Shown: positions 37,568 to 45,140 of the stretch, piece after piece
Numbering within the stretch: position 1 is the stretch's first letter
Layout: each line of letters begins with the position of its first letter
Source: a virus
IMG/VR virus record: IMGVR_UViG_3300009514_000044
Location: 1-45,398 of that record
Reading direction: 5' to 3' (one strand)
DNA length: 45,398 nucleotides
Notes under the pieces: model-generated
Told to the model about the DNA's origin: nothing
Database searches by the model: none
What the model saw: the letters and a program-made list of their open reading frames with translations, nothing else
Program-made: the position numbers and the translations under genes

Positions 37568-37943
37568 GACGAAGGCTGACGACCTACGCGAACTGGATCG
37601 CCGGATGGCGGTGGCGTTGGGGTGGACGAGCGCGATACTGACCCGCGCGTTCTATGAAGGCGTAGAACAATGGACGCGCCCGGACGGGACAAAAACAACC
37701 AATCTGCCCGCCTACTCCTCCGACTGGAACCCCATCATGAACGATGTATGGCCAGTGTTGGCGGAGCGCGGGTTGTGTCTGATGTTCATTGGCGCGCTGC
37801 ACGACATCGTCCTTTCTCGCGAGCAGCCAGAGGACCGCCTGTCGTCACTCAAAGCCGACGCACTCGTGTGGGCGCACGCCACCACCACCGACTGCGTACG
37901 AGCGGCTCTCGCGGTGCTGGAGAAAGACGCAGATGACCGCTGA
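37560..37943 (+). CDS. Phage ABA-sandwich-like domain protein
   Basis: 127 aa from ATG at 37560, overlapping the previous gene by 8 bp. ELDRRMAVALGWTSA, then LPAYSSDWNPIMNDVWPVLAERGLCL and DCVRAALAVLEKD match the small alpha-beta-alpha sandwich family common in phages (LD..VA..lGw......PsYs.d...A..V...l...G). Paralogous to the next gene. Confidence 0.65.
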   Translation: MTETKADDLRELDRRMAVALGWTSAILTRAFYEGVEQWTRPDGTKTTNLPAYSSDWNPIMNDVWPVLAERGLCLMFIGALHDIVLSREQPEDRLSSLKADALVWAHATTTDCVRAALAVLEKDADDR

Positions 37944-38319
37944 CGAACAGGCCCGTGTGGCGAGGGTGATGGAGGCGTTGGGGTGCGAGCAGTATACGCA
38001 CGGATTCCTTCGTAGAGATTCAGATGGACGGATCAATTTCGCGGTGGGTCCCTGCTTCAACCCCTGGATCAACCTCAATGACGCATGGGTGGTGGTGGAG
38101 TTGCTGCGGGAGAGAGGGATTATGTTGCCTATTTGGCCGCTCCCAGATTGGGAGCGAGCAACGTGGGCGACCGGAGGGAGTCCTCCGATGTATCAAGCGG
38201 GGGTGTTAAGACAGCGCAACAAGGTAGACGCCTTGGAGTCTGCCGACACAGCCCCCCGCGCCATCATGCTCGCCGCCTGTCGGGCGTTGGGCTTGGAGGA
38301 AGACGCAGATGACGACTGA
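37933..38319 (+). CDS. Phage ABA-sandwich-like domain protein (paralogue)
   Basis: 128 aa from ATG at 37933, overlapping by 11 bp. RVMEALGCEQY, GPCFNPWINLNDAWVVVELLRERGI and APRAIMLAACRALGLEED repeat the layout of the upstream protein (lGw ... W.p..d...V...l.erG ... A...al..L). Probably an old tandem duplication. Function unknown. Confidence 0.65.
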   Translation: MTADEQARVARVMEALGCEQYTHGFLRRDSDGRINFAVGPCFNPWINLNDAWVVVELLRERGIMLPIWPLPDWERATWATGGSPPMYQAGVLRQRNKVDALESADTAPRAIMLAACRALGLEEDADDD

Positions 38320-38572
38320 GATCGAGATCCCCGGCGCGCCGGGCTGGCGGGTGGCCGCGGAGGAGTACTCGTGGGCGCTGCAGACGTTTCACACGCCGAA
38401 GCGGGGCGAGCCCTACTGGCGCGCGGTCGCGTGGTATCCGACGCTCGTGCAGGCGCTCGAGGCCGTCATCGACCGCGCCATCAAGGACGCCGACATCCGG
38501 CGCCTGTCCGGCACGGTGTCACTGCATCGCAAGCTCGTGGAGGAGATCAAGGAGGTGGTCGGTGAGCGGTGA
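38309..38572 (+). CDS. Small conserved phage protein
   Basis: 87 aa from ATG at 38309, overlapping by 11 bp. WALQTFHTPKRGEPYWRAVAWYPTLVQALEAVIDRAIKDADI has the pattern (W.L......G......YypsL.qAL..vid..l+) of a widespread small protein in phage early regions. Function unknown. Ends VGER, as does the next product. Confidence 0.65.
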   Translation: MTTEIEIPGAPGWRVAAEEYSWALQTFHTPKRGEPYWRAVAWYPTLVQALEAVIDRAIKDADIRRLSGTVSLHRKLVEEIKEVVGER

Positions 38573-38885
38573 GGAGAGACACATGGAAACTGATGATGTA
38601 TTCGGCGATGTCGAAGATACGTATGGCGACCTTTCGAGGGCAGAACTTCTCGCGCTGCTTTCCGAGGAGCGCCGCGAAAAGGAGCGCTGGTACGGGCTCT
38701 GTCTTTCGGAGGGGCGCGAGGCGAAGCGCGCTCGCGAAGGGATGAGGGAGGAGCGCCGCGAAAAGGAGCGCGTGGTCGACGACGTGCAAGTGCTGCGGCT
38801 GCGGCTGGCGAAGTATCGGGGGGTGATCGCCGCGCTCGGGCGCCCGGAGTTGCTCGACCAAGAGGACGGTGTCGGTGAGCGGTGA
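38562..38885 (+). CDS. Charged coiled-coil protein with an internal repeat
   Basis: 107 aa from GTG at 38562; an ATG at 38583 is also possible. EERREKER occurs twice, encoded by an identical ~24-bp DNA repeat, flanking LCLSEGREAKRAREGM. The protein is highly charged helix. Its start region (GTCGGTGAGCGGTGAG) is nearly repeated at the start of the next gene. Confidence 0.6.
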   Translation: MSGEERHMETDDVFGDVEDTYGDLSRAELLALLSEERREKERWYGLCLSEGREAKRAREGMREERREKERVVDDVQVLRLRLAKYRGVIAALGRPELLDQEDGVGER

Positions 38886-39069
38886 GAAACGCTACGTGAT
38901 GACGACGCACGATCTGGATGGCCGATCCGCGCCGTGGACGTGCCCGCGCCTTCTGACCGAGAGGGAGGTCGAACTGCTGCTGATGGTTCAGGAGCGCGGG
39001 GAATCGAGGGAGTGGCTGTTTACTGAGCTTGACGACTCCCTGTTCGTGAAGCGTCCAGATGGCGACTGA
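38875..39069 (+). CDS. Small hypothetical protein
   Basis: 64 aa from GTG at 38875, overlapping by 11 bp. TTHDLDGRSAPWTCPRLLTEREVELLLMVQERG has no recognised family. The stop overlaps the next ATG region by 11 bp. Confidence 0.55.
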   Translation: MSGEKRYVMTTHDLDGRSAPWTCPRLLTEREVELLLMVQERGESREWLFTELDDSLFVKRPDGD

Positions 39070-39394
39070 CGTCCCCTGCAACGGCTGCACGGCGTGTTGC
39101 CGGGGCACCGACGACTGGGAGTGGTATCTCCTGTTCGACGACCTCGACGAGGTCACCAGGGCGTTCGCGAACGGCCTCGCGCCGGTCTTCCGCGTGCCGC
39201 CTTTCGAGCGCGAGGGCCGGTGGGAGATGCCCCGCGGCGACAACCGCTGTCTCTACCTCGGCGAGAGCGGATGCGAGGCCTACGACGTGCGCCCGCGCAT
39301 GTGTAAGGAGTTCGACTGCCGCGAGCAACCGTTCGACCTGCTGCCGAAGCACGTCGCCGAGGCGGTGCTCGCGCTGCCGGAGGAGGAGACATGA
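39059..39394 (+). CDS. YkgJ-like cysteine-cluster protein
   Basis: 111 aa. CNGCTACCRGTDD at the N-terminus, CLYLGESGCEAYDVRPRMC in the middle and EFDCRE near the end fit the YkgJ / zinc- or Fe-S-chelating Cys-cluster family (CxxCxxCC...C......C..Y..RP..Cr.F.C). In bacteria such proteins are linked to metal handling or flagellin N-methylation; the phage role is unknown. Confidence 0.8.
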   Translation: MATDVPCNGCTACCRGTDDWEWYLLFDDLDEVTRAFANGLAPVFRVPPFEREGRWEMPRGDNRCLYLGESGCEAYDVRPRMCKEFDCREQPFDLLPKHVAEAVLALPEEET

Positions 39395-39642
39395 GCCGCG
39401 TCTACCTGTTCTGGAAGACGTTTCGCCACATCCTGCACGGCTGCGTGGAGTTCAATCGACGCTGGCCGCATTGGGAGCGCGCGCCCGGAGAACAGTACCC
39501 ACGCTGCAGCCTGTGCGGGGGGAAGGCGTACTGGATGTGGGGGTACAGGCATTACGCGCCGGATCTGGTCGCCCAAGCAGTGCAGCGGACCACGCCGAGC
39601 CCGAGCGACAGGTACTACGCCGAAAAGGATGGGTGGAGATGA
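39391..39642 (+). CDS. Small hypothetical protein
   Basis: 83 aa; ATGA overlap with the YkgJ-like gene. Begins MSRVYLFWKTFRHILHGCVEFNR; RCSLCGGKAYWMW contains a CxxC knuckle. Its N-terminus (MSRVYLF) and the product at 39686 (MTRVYLF) come from a duplicated DNA segment. Confidence 0.55.
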   Translation: MSRVYLFWKTFRHILHGCVEFNRRWPHWERAPGEQYPRCSLCGGKAYWMWGYRHYAPDLVAQAVQRTTPSPSDRYYAEKDGWR

Positions 39643-39689
39643 TCCTTTCCGTCGAGGCGGTGCTTACGCTACCGGAGGAGAAACCATGA
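39639..39689 (+). pseudogene. 16-codon remnant of a duplicated YkgJ-like gene end
   Basis: The tiny frame MILSVEAVLTLPEEKP reproduces the last codons of the YkgJ-like gene (AEAVLALPEEET) and ends on the next ATG (ATGA). It is best read as the leftover 3' end of a duplicated copy; it may still be translated and couple ribosomes to the next gene. Confidence 0.45.
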
Positions 39690-39880
39690 CCCGCGTTTAC
39701 CTGTTCTGCTGTGATGAGTGCAAGCTCGTCGGCGCTTCACGAGGCGAAGGACTGCTGCCCGACGTGGTGCTCCCCAATTTCGACCTGTGCAAGCCGTGGA
39801 GGGCGGCGATAGGGGAGACCGGGGAGGCCCTGCACCTGTGTGCCGACTGCGCGGAGCGGCGCGAGACCGGCGAGCAGTGA
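39686..39880 (+). CDS. Zinc-ribbon small protein
   Basis: 64 aa; ATGA overlap. FCCDECKLVG and HLCADCAERRE form a zinc ribbon about 45 residues apart. The DNA at its start is a copy of the start of the gene at 39391, but the proteins diverge after seven residues. Stop overlaps the sulfotransferase GTG. Confidence 0.6.
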   Translation: MTRVYLFCCDECKLVGASRGEGLLPDVVLPNFDLCKPWRAAIGETGEALHLCADCAERRETGEQ

Positions 39881-40467
39881 TCCTCTCCGACGAGCACGGG
39901 TTCTGCTTCTACGCGATCCCCCGGTGCGCCTCGACGGCCATCGGGCAGCACCTCATCGAGACCTACGGCGGCGTGCGCTCGCACTGGCACCGCTACGACC
40001 CGCAGCCCGGGCGCTTCCGGTTCCTGTCCATCCGCCACCCGCTCGAGCGCCTGGTGAGCCAGTGGTGGTTCTCCTGCCGTCGCGGTGACGACCGCTACGG
40101 GGTGCTCGCCGCGCTGAAGGCCGCGGGGTACGACTCCGATCTCGAAGGCTTCACGCGCTGGCTGCTGGTGGTCCCGCCGGCGCAGCCCCCGCGCTCGCGC
40201 CCGCTGTTCATGCGCCAGAACGAGATCATCACCCGGGTGCGCCCCGACGCCATCCTGCGCGTCGAGCACCTCGACGAGGACTTCGGCAAGCTCCCCTTTG
40301 CCCGCCCCGACGACCACGTCCCGGCGCTCAACCGCGCGACCGACGGCGAGCACTGGGGCCGCGGCGCCATCGAGCCGCGCCGGCGCGCCGCCGAGGACTA
40401 CCTCACGCCCGAGGTCGAGGAGATGGCGCGGCGGTGGGCGCCGGGGGACTTTCGCCTGTACGAGTGA
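39877..40467 (+). CDS. Sulfotransferase-family protein
   Basis: 196 aa from GTG at 39877 (GTGA overlap). FCFYAIPRCASTAIGQHL is the 5'-phosphosulfate-binding loop (PKxGST/PRCAST type) near residue 14, and FLSIRHPLERLVSQWWF is the 3'-phosphate-binding segment (RxPxxRxxSxY-like). Later RVEHLDEDFGKL resembles the usual C-terminal part. PAPS is the expected donor; the acceptor (surface sugar, lipid or protein) is unknown. It is a little short compared with bacterial members. Confidence 0.78.
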   Translation: MILSDEHGFCFYAIPRCASTAIGQHLIETYGGVRSHWHRYDPQPGRFRFLSIRHPLERLVSQWWFSCRRGDDRYGVLAALKAAGYDSDLEGFTRWLLVVPPAQPPRSRPLFMRQNEIITRVRPDAILRVEHLDEDFGKLPFARPDDHVPALNRATDGEHWGRGAIEPRRRAAEDYLTPEVEEMARRWAPGDFRLYE

Positions 40468-40485
40468 ACGGTCTATGCTGATGGG

Positions 40486-41025
40486 GTGGACGCGCCCGCC
40501 CCCGACGCGCTGATCTCGCCCGAGTACCGGGCGCTCCTGCGTTCCTGTCACGTTGCGGACGCCCGCTGGGGCTCGACCGCGGGCCGGTGGGCGGGCATGG
40601 TCCGCAACGCGCTCTCGAACCTCCCACACGGCGCCACCGTCCTCGACTACGGCTGCGGCAAGGGCGAGCTCGCCCGCGCGCTCGACGACGTCGAGGTGCG
40701 CGAGTACGACCCCGCGATCCCGGGCAAGGACGACCTGCCCGAGCCCGCCGACCTCGTGGTATGCGTCGACGTCCTCGAGCACGTCGAGCCCGACCGGCTC
40801 TACGAGGTGCTCGCCCACATCGCCTCCCTCGCACGCAGGCGCGCGCTGCTCGCGGTCGCCACGCGCGCGGCAGTGAAGGAGTTGAGCGACGGGCGAAACG
40901 CCCACCTCATCGTTCACCCGCACACGTGGTGGGAAGACCAGTTGCTCGAGCACTTCCGCCTCGAATACGTCCACGTCAAGAACCGCGGCGAGTTCGTGGC
41001 GCTCGCCGCGCCGGAGCCGAAATGA
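40486..41025 (+). CDS. Class I SAM-dependent methyltransferase
   Basis: 179 aa from GTG at 40486. NLPHGATVLDYGCGKGELARAL is the AdoMet motif I, followed by the acidic EYDPAIPGKDDLPEPADLVVCVDVLEHVEPDRL (motif II-IV region of small-molecule methyltransferases), and a later HPHTWWEDQLLEHF. No Shine-Dalgarno; TATGCT lies 6 bases upstream (40474-40479), so it may be leaderless. Pairing with the sulfotransferase suggests glycan or small-molecule tailoring. Confidence 0.8.
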   Translation: MDAPAPDALISPEYRALLRSCHVADARWGSTAGRWAGMVRNALSNLPHGATVLDYGCGKGELARALDDVEVREYDPAIPGKDDLPEPADLVVCVDVLEHVEPDRLYEVLAHIASLARRRALLAVATRAAVKELSDGRNAHLIVHPHTWWEDQLLEHFRLEYVHVKNRGEFVALAAPEPK

Positions 41026-41072
41026 ATTACGAGCGTTTGAAAGCCGACATTCAGTTAGGGGGCCGATTGTGA
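41022..41072 (+). CDS. 16-residue possible coupling peptide
   Basis: ATGA overlap with the methyltransferase stop, and its own stop overlaps the GTG of the next gene. The product MNYERLKADIQLGGRL resembles no family. It probably serves, if translated, to couple translation across the junction. Confidence 0.3.
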   Translation: MNYERLKADIQLGGRL

Positions 41073-41491
41073 ACGTCATTCACCGCAGGACGCTGGAGTA
41101 CCGGACCAGCGTCCACACGCCGGACCACCCGGAGTCGGAGTGGAAGCACGGGCCGGATCTGTCCGCGGTCGCTGTGGTCCCATCGCGCTACTGGAAGGCA
41201 CCGGCCGACTGGGATGCCCCGGGTGCTGGCCCGGTGCAGATGACGCAGCAAGAAAAGGATGCGGTAGACGCGCAGGCGGACGCGGACACGCGCACCAGCC
41301 TGCGCGGTGATGCGCTGGCCTCCCTGATGGAGAATCGGGACGGACGCGCCCTGGTCATCCGGGCGTTCGCCCGCATCGTACTCGACGAGATCAACGCCCT
41401 GCGCGCCAACGCTGGCCTGTCCGCACGAACGTGGCCGCAGATGGTCGCCGCGTTCCAGAGCAAGATCCAGGCCGGCGAGGGCGAAGTCTGA
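41069..41491 (+). CDS. Tail-region virion/assembly protein
   Basis: 140 aa from GTG at 41069. The C-terminal half (MTQQEKDAVDAQADADTRTSL..., RALVIRAFARIVLDEINALRANAG) is a helical module often encoded beside phage fibre genes, frequently fused to or near tail tip proteins. Front half carries WKAPADWDAPGAGPVQ. Possible fibre chaperone or virion accessory. Confidence 0.6.
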   Translation: MNVIHRRTLEYRTSVHTPDHPESEWKHGPDLSAVAVVPSRYWKAPADWDAPGAGPVQMTQQEKDAVDAQADADTRTSLRGDALASLMENRDGRALVIRAFARIVLDEINALRANAGLSARTWPQMVAAFQSKIQAGEGEV

Positions 41492-41988
41492 TGGCAACCG
41501 CGGAACTCGGTTTCCCGGTGCCGGCGCTGGAGGCGGTCGAAAGCGCGTTCGCCCCCATCGAGAAGATCGACGGTACGAACGTCGACCTGGTCGTCTGCGC
41601 TTTCGATGACACCGCCGAGGAGTACCGCAACGGCAGCTTCACCGTCCCCGGTGACGCGGACACGTCGGGCACGGTCACGTTTCGAGCCTATGTGCGCGCC
41701 AAGACGGCAGCGGCCAGCAAGAATGTGAAGCTCACCTTTGGACACCTCGCGTTGAACGATAGTGAGGCAGAGGATCAGGCGTATACCGACGAGGACATAG
41801 ACGACCAGGCAATCGACGCAACGCAGGGGGACTACAGCGAAATTACCTGGACCGAGACGTTCTCCAATCTTGGCTGGGCAGTGAATGACATGGTGCTATT
41901 CCGCATCTCCCGCCAGTCGGCGACTACGAACAACCTCTCCGGCGACATGTACTGGCGGCACTTCACCATCGAGATCCCGCTGGCCTGA
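41491..41988 (+). CDS. Beta-rich tail/fibre-associated protein
   Basis: 165 aa from ATG at 41491. Beta-sandwich-like: SGTVTFRAYVRAKTAA, KNVKLTFGHLALNDSE, SEITWTETFSNLGWAVND and MVLFRISRQSATTNNLSGDM followed by YWRHFTIEIP. This strand pattern is common in phage fibre or appendage modules. Followed closely by a LamG-like protein, so likely part of the same appendage. Confidence 0.6.
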   Translation: MATAELGFPVPALEAVESAFAPIEKIDGTNVDLVVCAFDDTAEEYRNGSFTVPGDADTSGTVTFRAYVRAKTAAASKNVKLTFGHLALNDSEAEDQAYTDEDIDDQAIDATQGDYSEITWTETFSNLGWAVNDMVLFRISRQSATTNNLSGDMYWRHFTIEIPLA

Positions 41989-41991
41989 TCG

Positions 41992-42768
41992 ATGGCAAGC
42001 CTGGACTTCACAACCGCTTCGTCGCAGTACGTAAGCCGTGGTTCGTTCACCGCGCTCCAGGGTATTCAAAAGCTGACGATGGCTGCGTGGATGCGTCGGA
42101 AGGCGACCACCGACTACTCGATTCTCGGCGTGTTCAAGGCGACCAACGACAACAGCCATCGTCTGTCTCTCTACTGGCACCCGACCGGCAGCGGCAGGCT
42201 CTACTTCGGGGTAGGAAACGGTGGCGGCACTTGGGGCCACGTCGCCAACACGAGTGCCGCGGTGTGGCGACATATCGCGATGGTGTTTGATGGAACAGGA
42301 GCTACATACGCCGACAGGCTTAAAGGGTACGTCGACGGAGTTCAGCAGACTCTATCCTTCAACGGAATAATTCCGACCGTCTCAAGCAGCAGCATCGACA
42401 CGTTGGACAACCGACACTCGACCGCCGCAATCTACCCCGACGCGCAGCATGCACACTTCCAAGCATGGTCTCGCGCGCTCTCTGACGACGAAATCGTGGA
42501 AATCATGTGGCGGCCTGGCGCGCTTCCTGATTCGTTGGAGGTGTGGTCGCCGATGATCAACGCCGAGGACCCGGTGCCGGACTGGAGCGGTAACGGGCGC
42601 ACGCTCACGCTCACGAATACGCCGGTGAATTCGGACTACGGACCTCCGGTCAGTATCGGGCGCACGCGGACGTACTTCATTCCGGCTGCGGTGGTTGGTG
42701 GCGCCAACCCGAAAGGCCCGCTCGGCCACCCACTGCACGGGCCGTTCGCCGGCCCCGTCGGCCCGTAG
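41992..42768 (+). CDS. LamG/concanavalin-like receptor-binding protein
   Basis: 258 aa. LDFTTASSQYVSRGSFTALQ, LTMAAWMRRKATTDYSILGVF, WRHIAMVFDGT, LKGYVDGVQQTLSF and HFQAWSRALSDDEIVEIM together are the LamG/ConA-like jelly-roll signature, followed by LEVWSPMIN. Such domains in tail proteins bind carbohydrates. Gly/Pro-rich C-terminus (PLGHPLHGPFAGPVGP). Likely a host-recognition component. Confidence 0.78.
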   Translation: MASLDFTTASSQYVSRGSFTALQGIQKLTMAAWMRRKATTDYSILGVFKATNDNSHRLSLYWHPTGSGRLYFGVGNGGGTWGHVANTSAAVWRHIAMVFDGTGATYADRLKGYVDGVQQTLSFNGIIPTVSSSSIDTLDNRHSTAAIYPDAQHAHFQAWSRALSDDEIVEIMWRPGALPDSLEVWSPMINAEDPVPDWSGNGRTLTLTNTPVNSDYGPPVSIGRTRTYFIPAAVVGGANPKGPLGHPLHGPFAGPVGP

Positions 42769-42781
42769 GAGAGCCTGACTG

Positions 42782-43906
42782 ATGCTCGACCTTGGCACCG
42801 TTCGACCCGGGACGACGCTGTACGTGCCGTTCCACACGTTTGACAGCAACGACCCGAGCGCGAGCGTGACGCTGACCGGCCTCGCAACGACCGACATCGA
42901 GGTCTACAAGGACGGCAGCGCGACGCAGCGGGCGTCCGACTCCGGGTATGCGCTGCTCGACACCGACGGCATCGATTTCGACTCGACCACGGGTATCCAC
43001 GGTTTCAGCATCGATCTGGCGGACAACACCACCGCGGGGTTCTGGGCGGCTGGCTCTCAATACTGGGTCGTCGTCGCCTCGGTGACGGTGGATGCGGCGA
43101 CGGTCAACTTCGTCGCCGCGACGTTCCGCATCGGCTACCCGGACGCCATTCTCAACACGACCATCGCGACGCTCGCATCGCAGACCTCGTTCACGCTGAC
43201 CGCGGGCCCTGCGGACGACGACGCGCTCAACGGGTGCCCGGTGCTCGTTCACGATGTCGCGAGCGCGGTGCAGATGTGCATCGGCTACGTGTCGGACTAC
43301 ACGGGCGCCACCAAGACGGTCACGCTCGCCGCGGACCCCGGCATCTTCACGATGGCCGCGACCGACAACATCGCGGTGATGATGCCGTCGAACGTGGCGG
43401 CGGTCGCAGGCACCGCGCAGACCGCGGGCGACATCCCGGCCCTGGTGACCACCGTCGACACCGTCGTGGACGGCATCCAGACGGATCTGGACAACGGCAC
43501 CGACGGGCTGGGGGCGATCAAGACCGACACCGCCGCCATTCTCGTGGACACCGCGGAGATCGGCGCCGCCGGCGCGGGCCTGACCGAGGCCGGCGGCGAC
43601 GGGGACCACCTGACGACGCTCGCAACCGCGGCGTCGGTGAGCGCGTTGAACGATCTGAGCGCCGCTGAGGTCAACGCCGAGGTGCTCGACGTGCTGTTCA
43701 CCGACACGCAGGCCGAGGAGTCGGGCGTCCCGGCGGCGAACGCGGCCATCGGCACGAAGATGAACTTCGTCTTTGCGTGGTTCAGGAACAAGATCACCCA
43801 GACCGCGACGACCATCGCGCTGCGAAACGACGCCGACAGCGGAGACATCGCGAGCGGGTCGGTCTCCGACGACGCCACCACCGCGACCCGCGGGGAGCTT
43901 TCCTGA
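42782..43906 (+). CDS. Tail fibre/appendage protein
   Basis: 374 aa. N-terminal ~120 residues are a beta-domain (VRPGTTLYVPFHTFDSN, VTLTGLATTDIEVYKDG, GIHGFSIDL, YWVVVASVTVD) resembling N-terminal domains of baseplate/upper-fibre proteins. It is followed by a helical, heptad-like region (DIPALVTTVDTVVDGIQTDL...) and a C-terminal segment (FVFAWFRNKITQTATTIALR) typical of fibre stalks. Confidence 0.72.
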   Translation: MLDLGTVRPGTTLYVPFHTFDSNDPSASVTLTGLATTDIEVYKDGSATQRASDSGYALLDTDGIDFDSTTGIHGFSIDLADNTTAGFWAAGSQYWVVVASVTVDAATVNFVAATFRIGYPDAILNTTIATLASQTSFTLTAGPADDDALNGCPVLVHDVASAVQMCIGYVSDYTGATKTVTLAADPGIFTMAATDNIAVMMPSNVAAVAGTAQTAGDIPALVTTVDTVVDGIQTDLDNGTDGLGAIKTDTAAILVDTAEIGAAGAGLTEAGGDGDHLTTLATAASVSALNDLSAAEVNAEVLDVLFTDTQAEESGVPAANAAIGTKMNFVFAWFRNKITQTATTIALRNDADSGDIASGSVSDDATTATRGELS

Positions 43907-44184
43907 TGCAGTACCGGCCCGACGGAAAGTCGGTGGGCGTCGAGCGCCGCGGGCACAACGGCCGGAAGGTCATCCTCGTGCCCGCGGTGCGCGAAACGCC
44001 GGTGTGGCAGGGCCAGCACATCGGCGCGCTGCGAAAGCACGAGCTCGTGCGCCTCGGGCGAGACGAGCTCGGCATGTCGCCGGCCGAGTGCAACTCCAAC
44101 ATCCCTCACGTCCACCTGGTCGAGGCCGTCGGCGAAGCCATCGCGGAGTACCACCGCGAGCGCGAGGGCTTCTTCGGACGATGA
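43906..44184 (+). CDS. Small virion-region protein
   Basis: 92 aa; ATG overlaps the fibre stop (TGATG). Basic N-terminus (GKSVGVERRGHNGRKVILVP) and C-terminal PHVHLVEAVGEAIAEYHRERE. Not recognised. ATGA overlap with the next gene. Confidence 0.6.
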   Translation: MQYRPDGKSVGVERRGHNGRKVILVPAVRETPVWQGQHIGALRKHELVRLGRDELGMSPAECNSNIPHVHLVEAVGEAIAEYHREREGFFGR

Positions 44185-44429
44185 GCGTCGGGATCCTGCA
44201 CACGCTCACCGAGCGGTTGAGGCTCATCACCCGGATCGGGCATCGGGAGCAGGAGCGGCGCAAGCAGATCGAGGTGCAGCTACAGAAGCTCGAGTCGCTC
44301 TACGAGGCGCAAAGGACGCTCGATGCGGGCATCGCTCGCGTGAGCGACCGGCTGGCGAAGCTGAAGTTCGAGCCGCCCGCGACACTGGAGGAGGCGATCC
44401 GCATGAGGCGCAAGGTCCATGGCCGTTGA
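44181..44429 (+). CDS. Small coiled-coil protein
   Basis: 82 aa, mostly helical coiled coil (IGHREQERRKQIEVQLQKLE...ARVSDRLAKLKFEPP). Overlaps the next start by 11 bp. Function unknown; virion or assembly accessory by position. Confidence 0.6.
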   Translation: MSVGILHTLTERLRLITRIGHREQERRKQIEVQLQKLESLYEAQRTLDAGIARVSDRLAKLKFEPPATLEEAIRMRRKVHGR

Positions 44430-44628
44430 CACCGCGAACAAGCGATTCTCGATGATGACGCTCGGCCGGCCCGGGCAGCCGCCCCTGTTCGTGCCGGACG
44501 GCTCGATCGGGCAAGGCGACCGCCAGGCGCTGCTGGGGCTATACTCCGGCATCGCCGCCGAGGAGCCGACCGCCGGAGGCGCGCGCGGCGGCATGATGGT
44601 CAACCCCGACCGGATGATGAACCCCTAG
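44419..44628 (+). CDS. Small virion-region protein
   Basis: 69 aa. KRFSMMTLGRPGQPPLFVPDGSIGQGDRQALLGLYSGI is a pattern seen in very small proteins of phage virion regions. Gly/Met-rich end (GGARGGMMVNPDRMMNP). Not further classified. Confidence 0.6.
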   Translation: MAVDTANKRFSMMTLGRPGQPPLFVPDGSIGQGDRQALLGLYSGIAAEEPTAGGARGGMMVNPDRMMNP

Positions 44629-44631
44629 ACC

Positions 44632-44931
44632 ATGGCGACACTTCACGTAGAGACCTACCAGCGGCTCGCGCAGGAAGGCGGCGGGTTGCACTCTCCGATC
44701 CCAGACGACCCGCTGGACGAGGATCAGGTGACGATCCAGGGCTCCAGCACGAGCTCGTCGGCGGTGGACAAGTCGGCGAAGTTCGTCTGCCTGACCGGGG
44801 ACGCGGCCTGCCACATCGCCATCGGCGCGTCGCCCACCGCGACGACGAGCAAGCGCTACCTGCCGGCCAACACGCCGCGCTTCTACCGCATCCGCGGCGG
44901 CGAGAAGGTCGCCTGCATCGAGGTGTCGTGA
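44632..44931 (+). CDS. Beta-rich small virion protein (decoration/stabiliser-like)
   Basis: 99 aa. SKFVCLTGDAACHIAIGASPTATTS-like segment (visible as FVCLTGDAACHIAIG, then SPTATTSKRYLPANTP) and RIRGGEKVACIEVS form a small beta-barrel pattern often found next to capsid or tail genes (T..aDA..hi.iG..PtAt...l.a......v.pG.kvavi). Function in the virion is inferred. Confidence 0.6.
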   Translation: MATLHVETYQRLAQEGGGLHSPIPDDPLDEDQVTIQGSSTSSSAVDKSAKFVCLTGDAACHIAIGASPTATTSKRYLPANTPRFYRIRGGEKVACIEVS

Positions 44932-45140
44932 TGGTTTTCTGGGAGGCGATCATCGTCCTGTGCCTGCAGGCAGGCGTCGGCCCCTGCCAGGACGTCCCCA
45001 TCGCGACGGGCATCGTGTTCCGCGCCGAGGACGTCTGCCAGGCGTTCTCGAGGGCGCAGGCGATGCAGATATCCGCGGTGCTCGCCCCCGAGGTGCGGCT
45101 GCGCACACGGTGCCGGCGCATCGAGATCTCCGGCGCATGA
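44931..45140 (+). CDS. Small protein with N-terminal hydrophobic segment
   Basis: 69 aa from ATG at 44931 (overlaps TGA; GTG 44928 is an alternative). Hydrophobic start MVFWEAIIVLCLQAGVG, then four Cys in total (ACLQ, PCQD, VCQA, RTRC). It might be a signal-anchored or exported peptide. Stop overlaps the glycosyltransferase ATG. Confidence 0.55.
   Translation: MVFWEAIIVLCLQAGVGPCQDVPIATGIVFRAEDVCQAFSRAQAMQISAVLAPEVRLRTRCRRIEISGA

Larger units (their letters stand above)
39358..39708 (+). repeat. Diverged ~50-bp direct repeat spanning gene junctions
   Basis: Copies at about 39358-39410 and 39655-39708 share the end of one gene (AVLALPEEET / AVLTLPEEKP) and the start of the next (MSRVYLF / MTRVYLF), including the ribosome site GGAGGAG. 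They show that a gene end-plus-start unit was duplicated around the 39391 gene. Confidence 0.55.
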
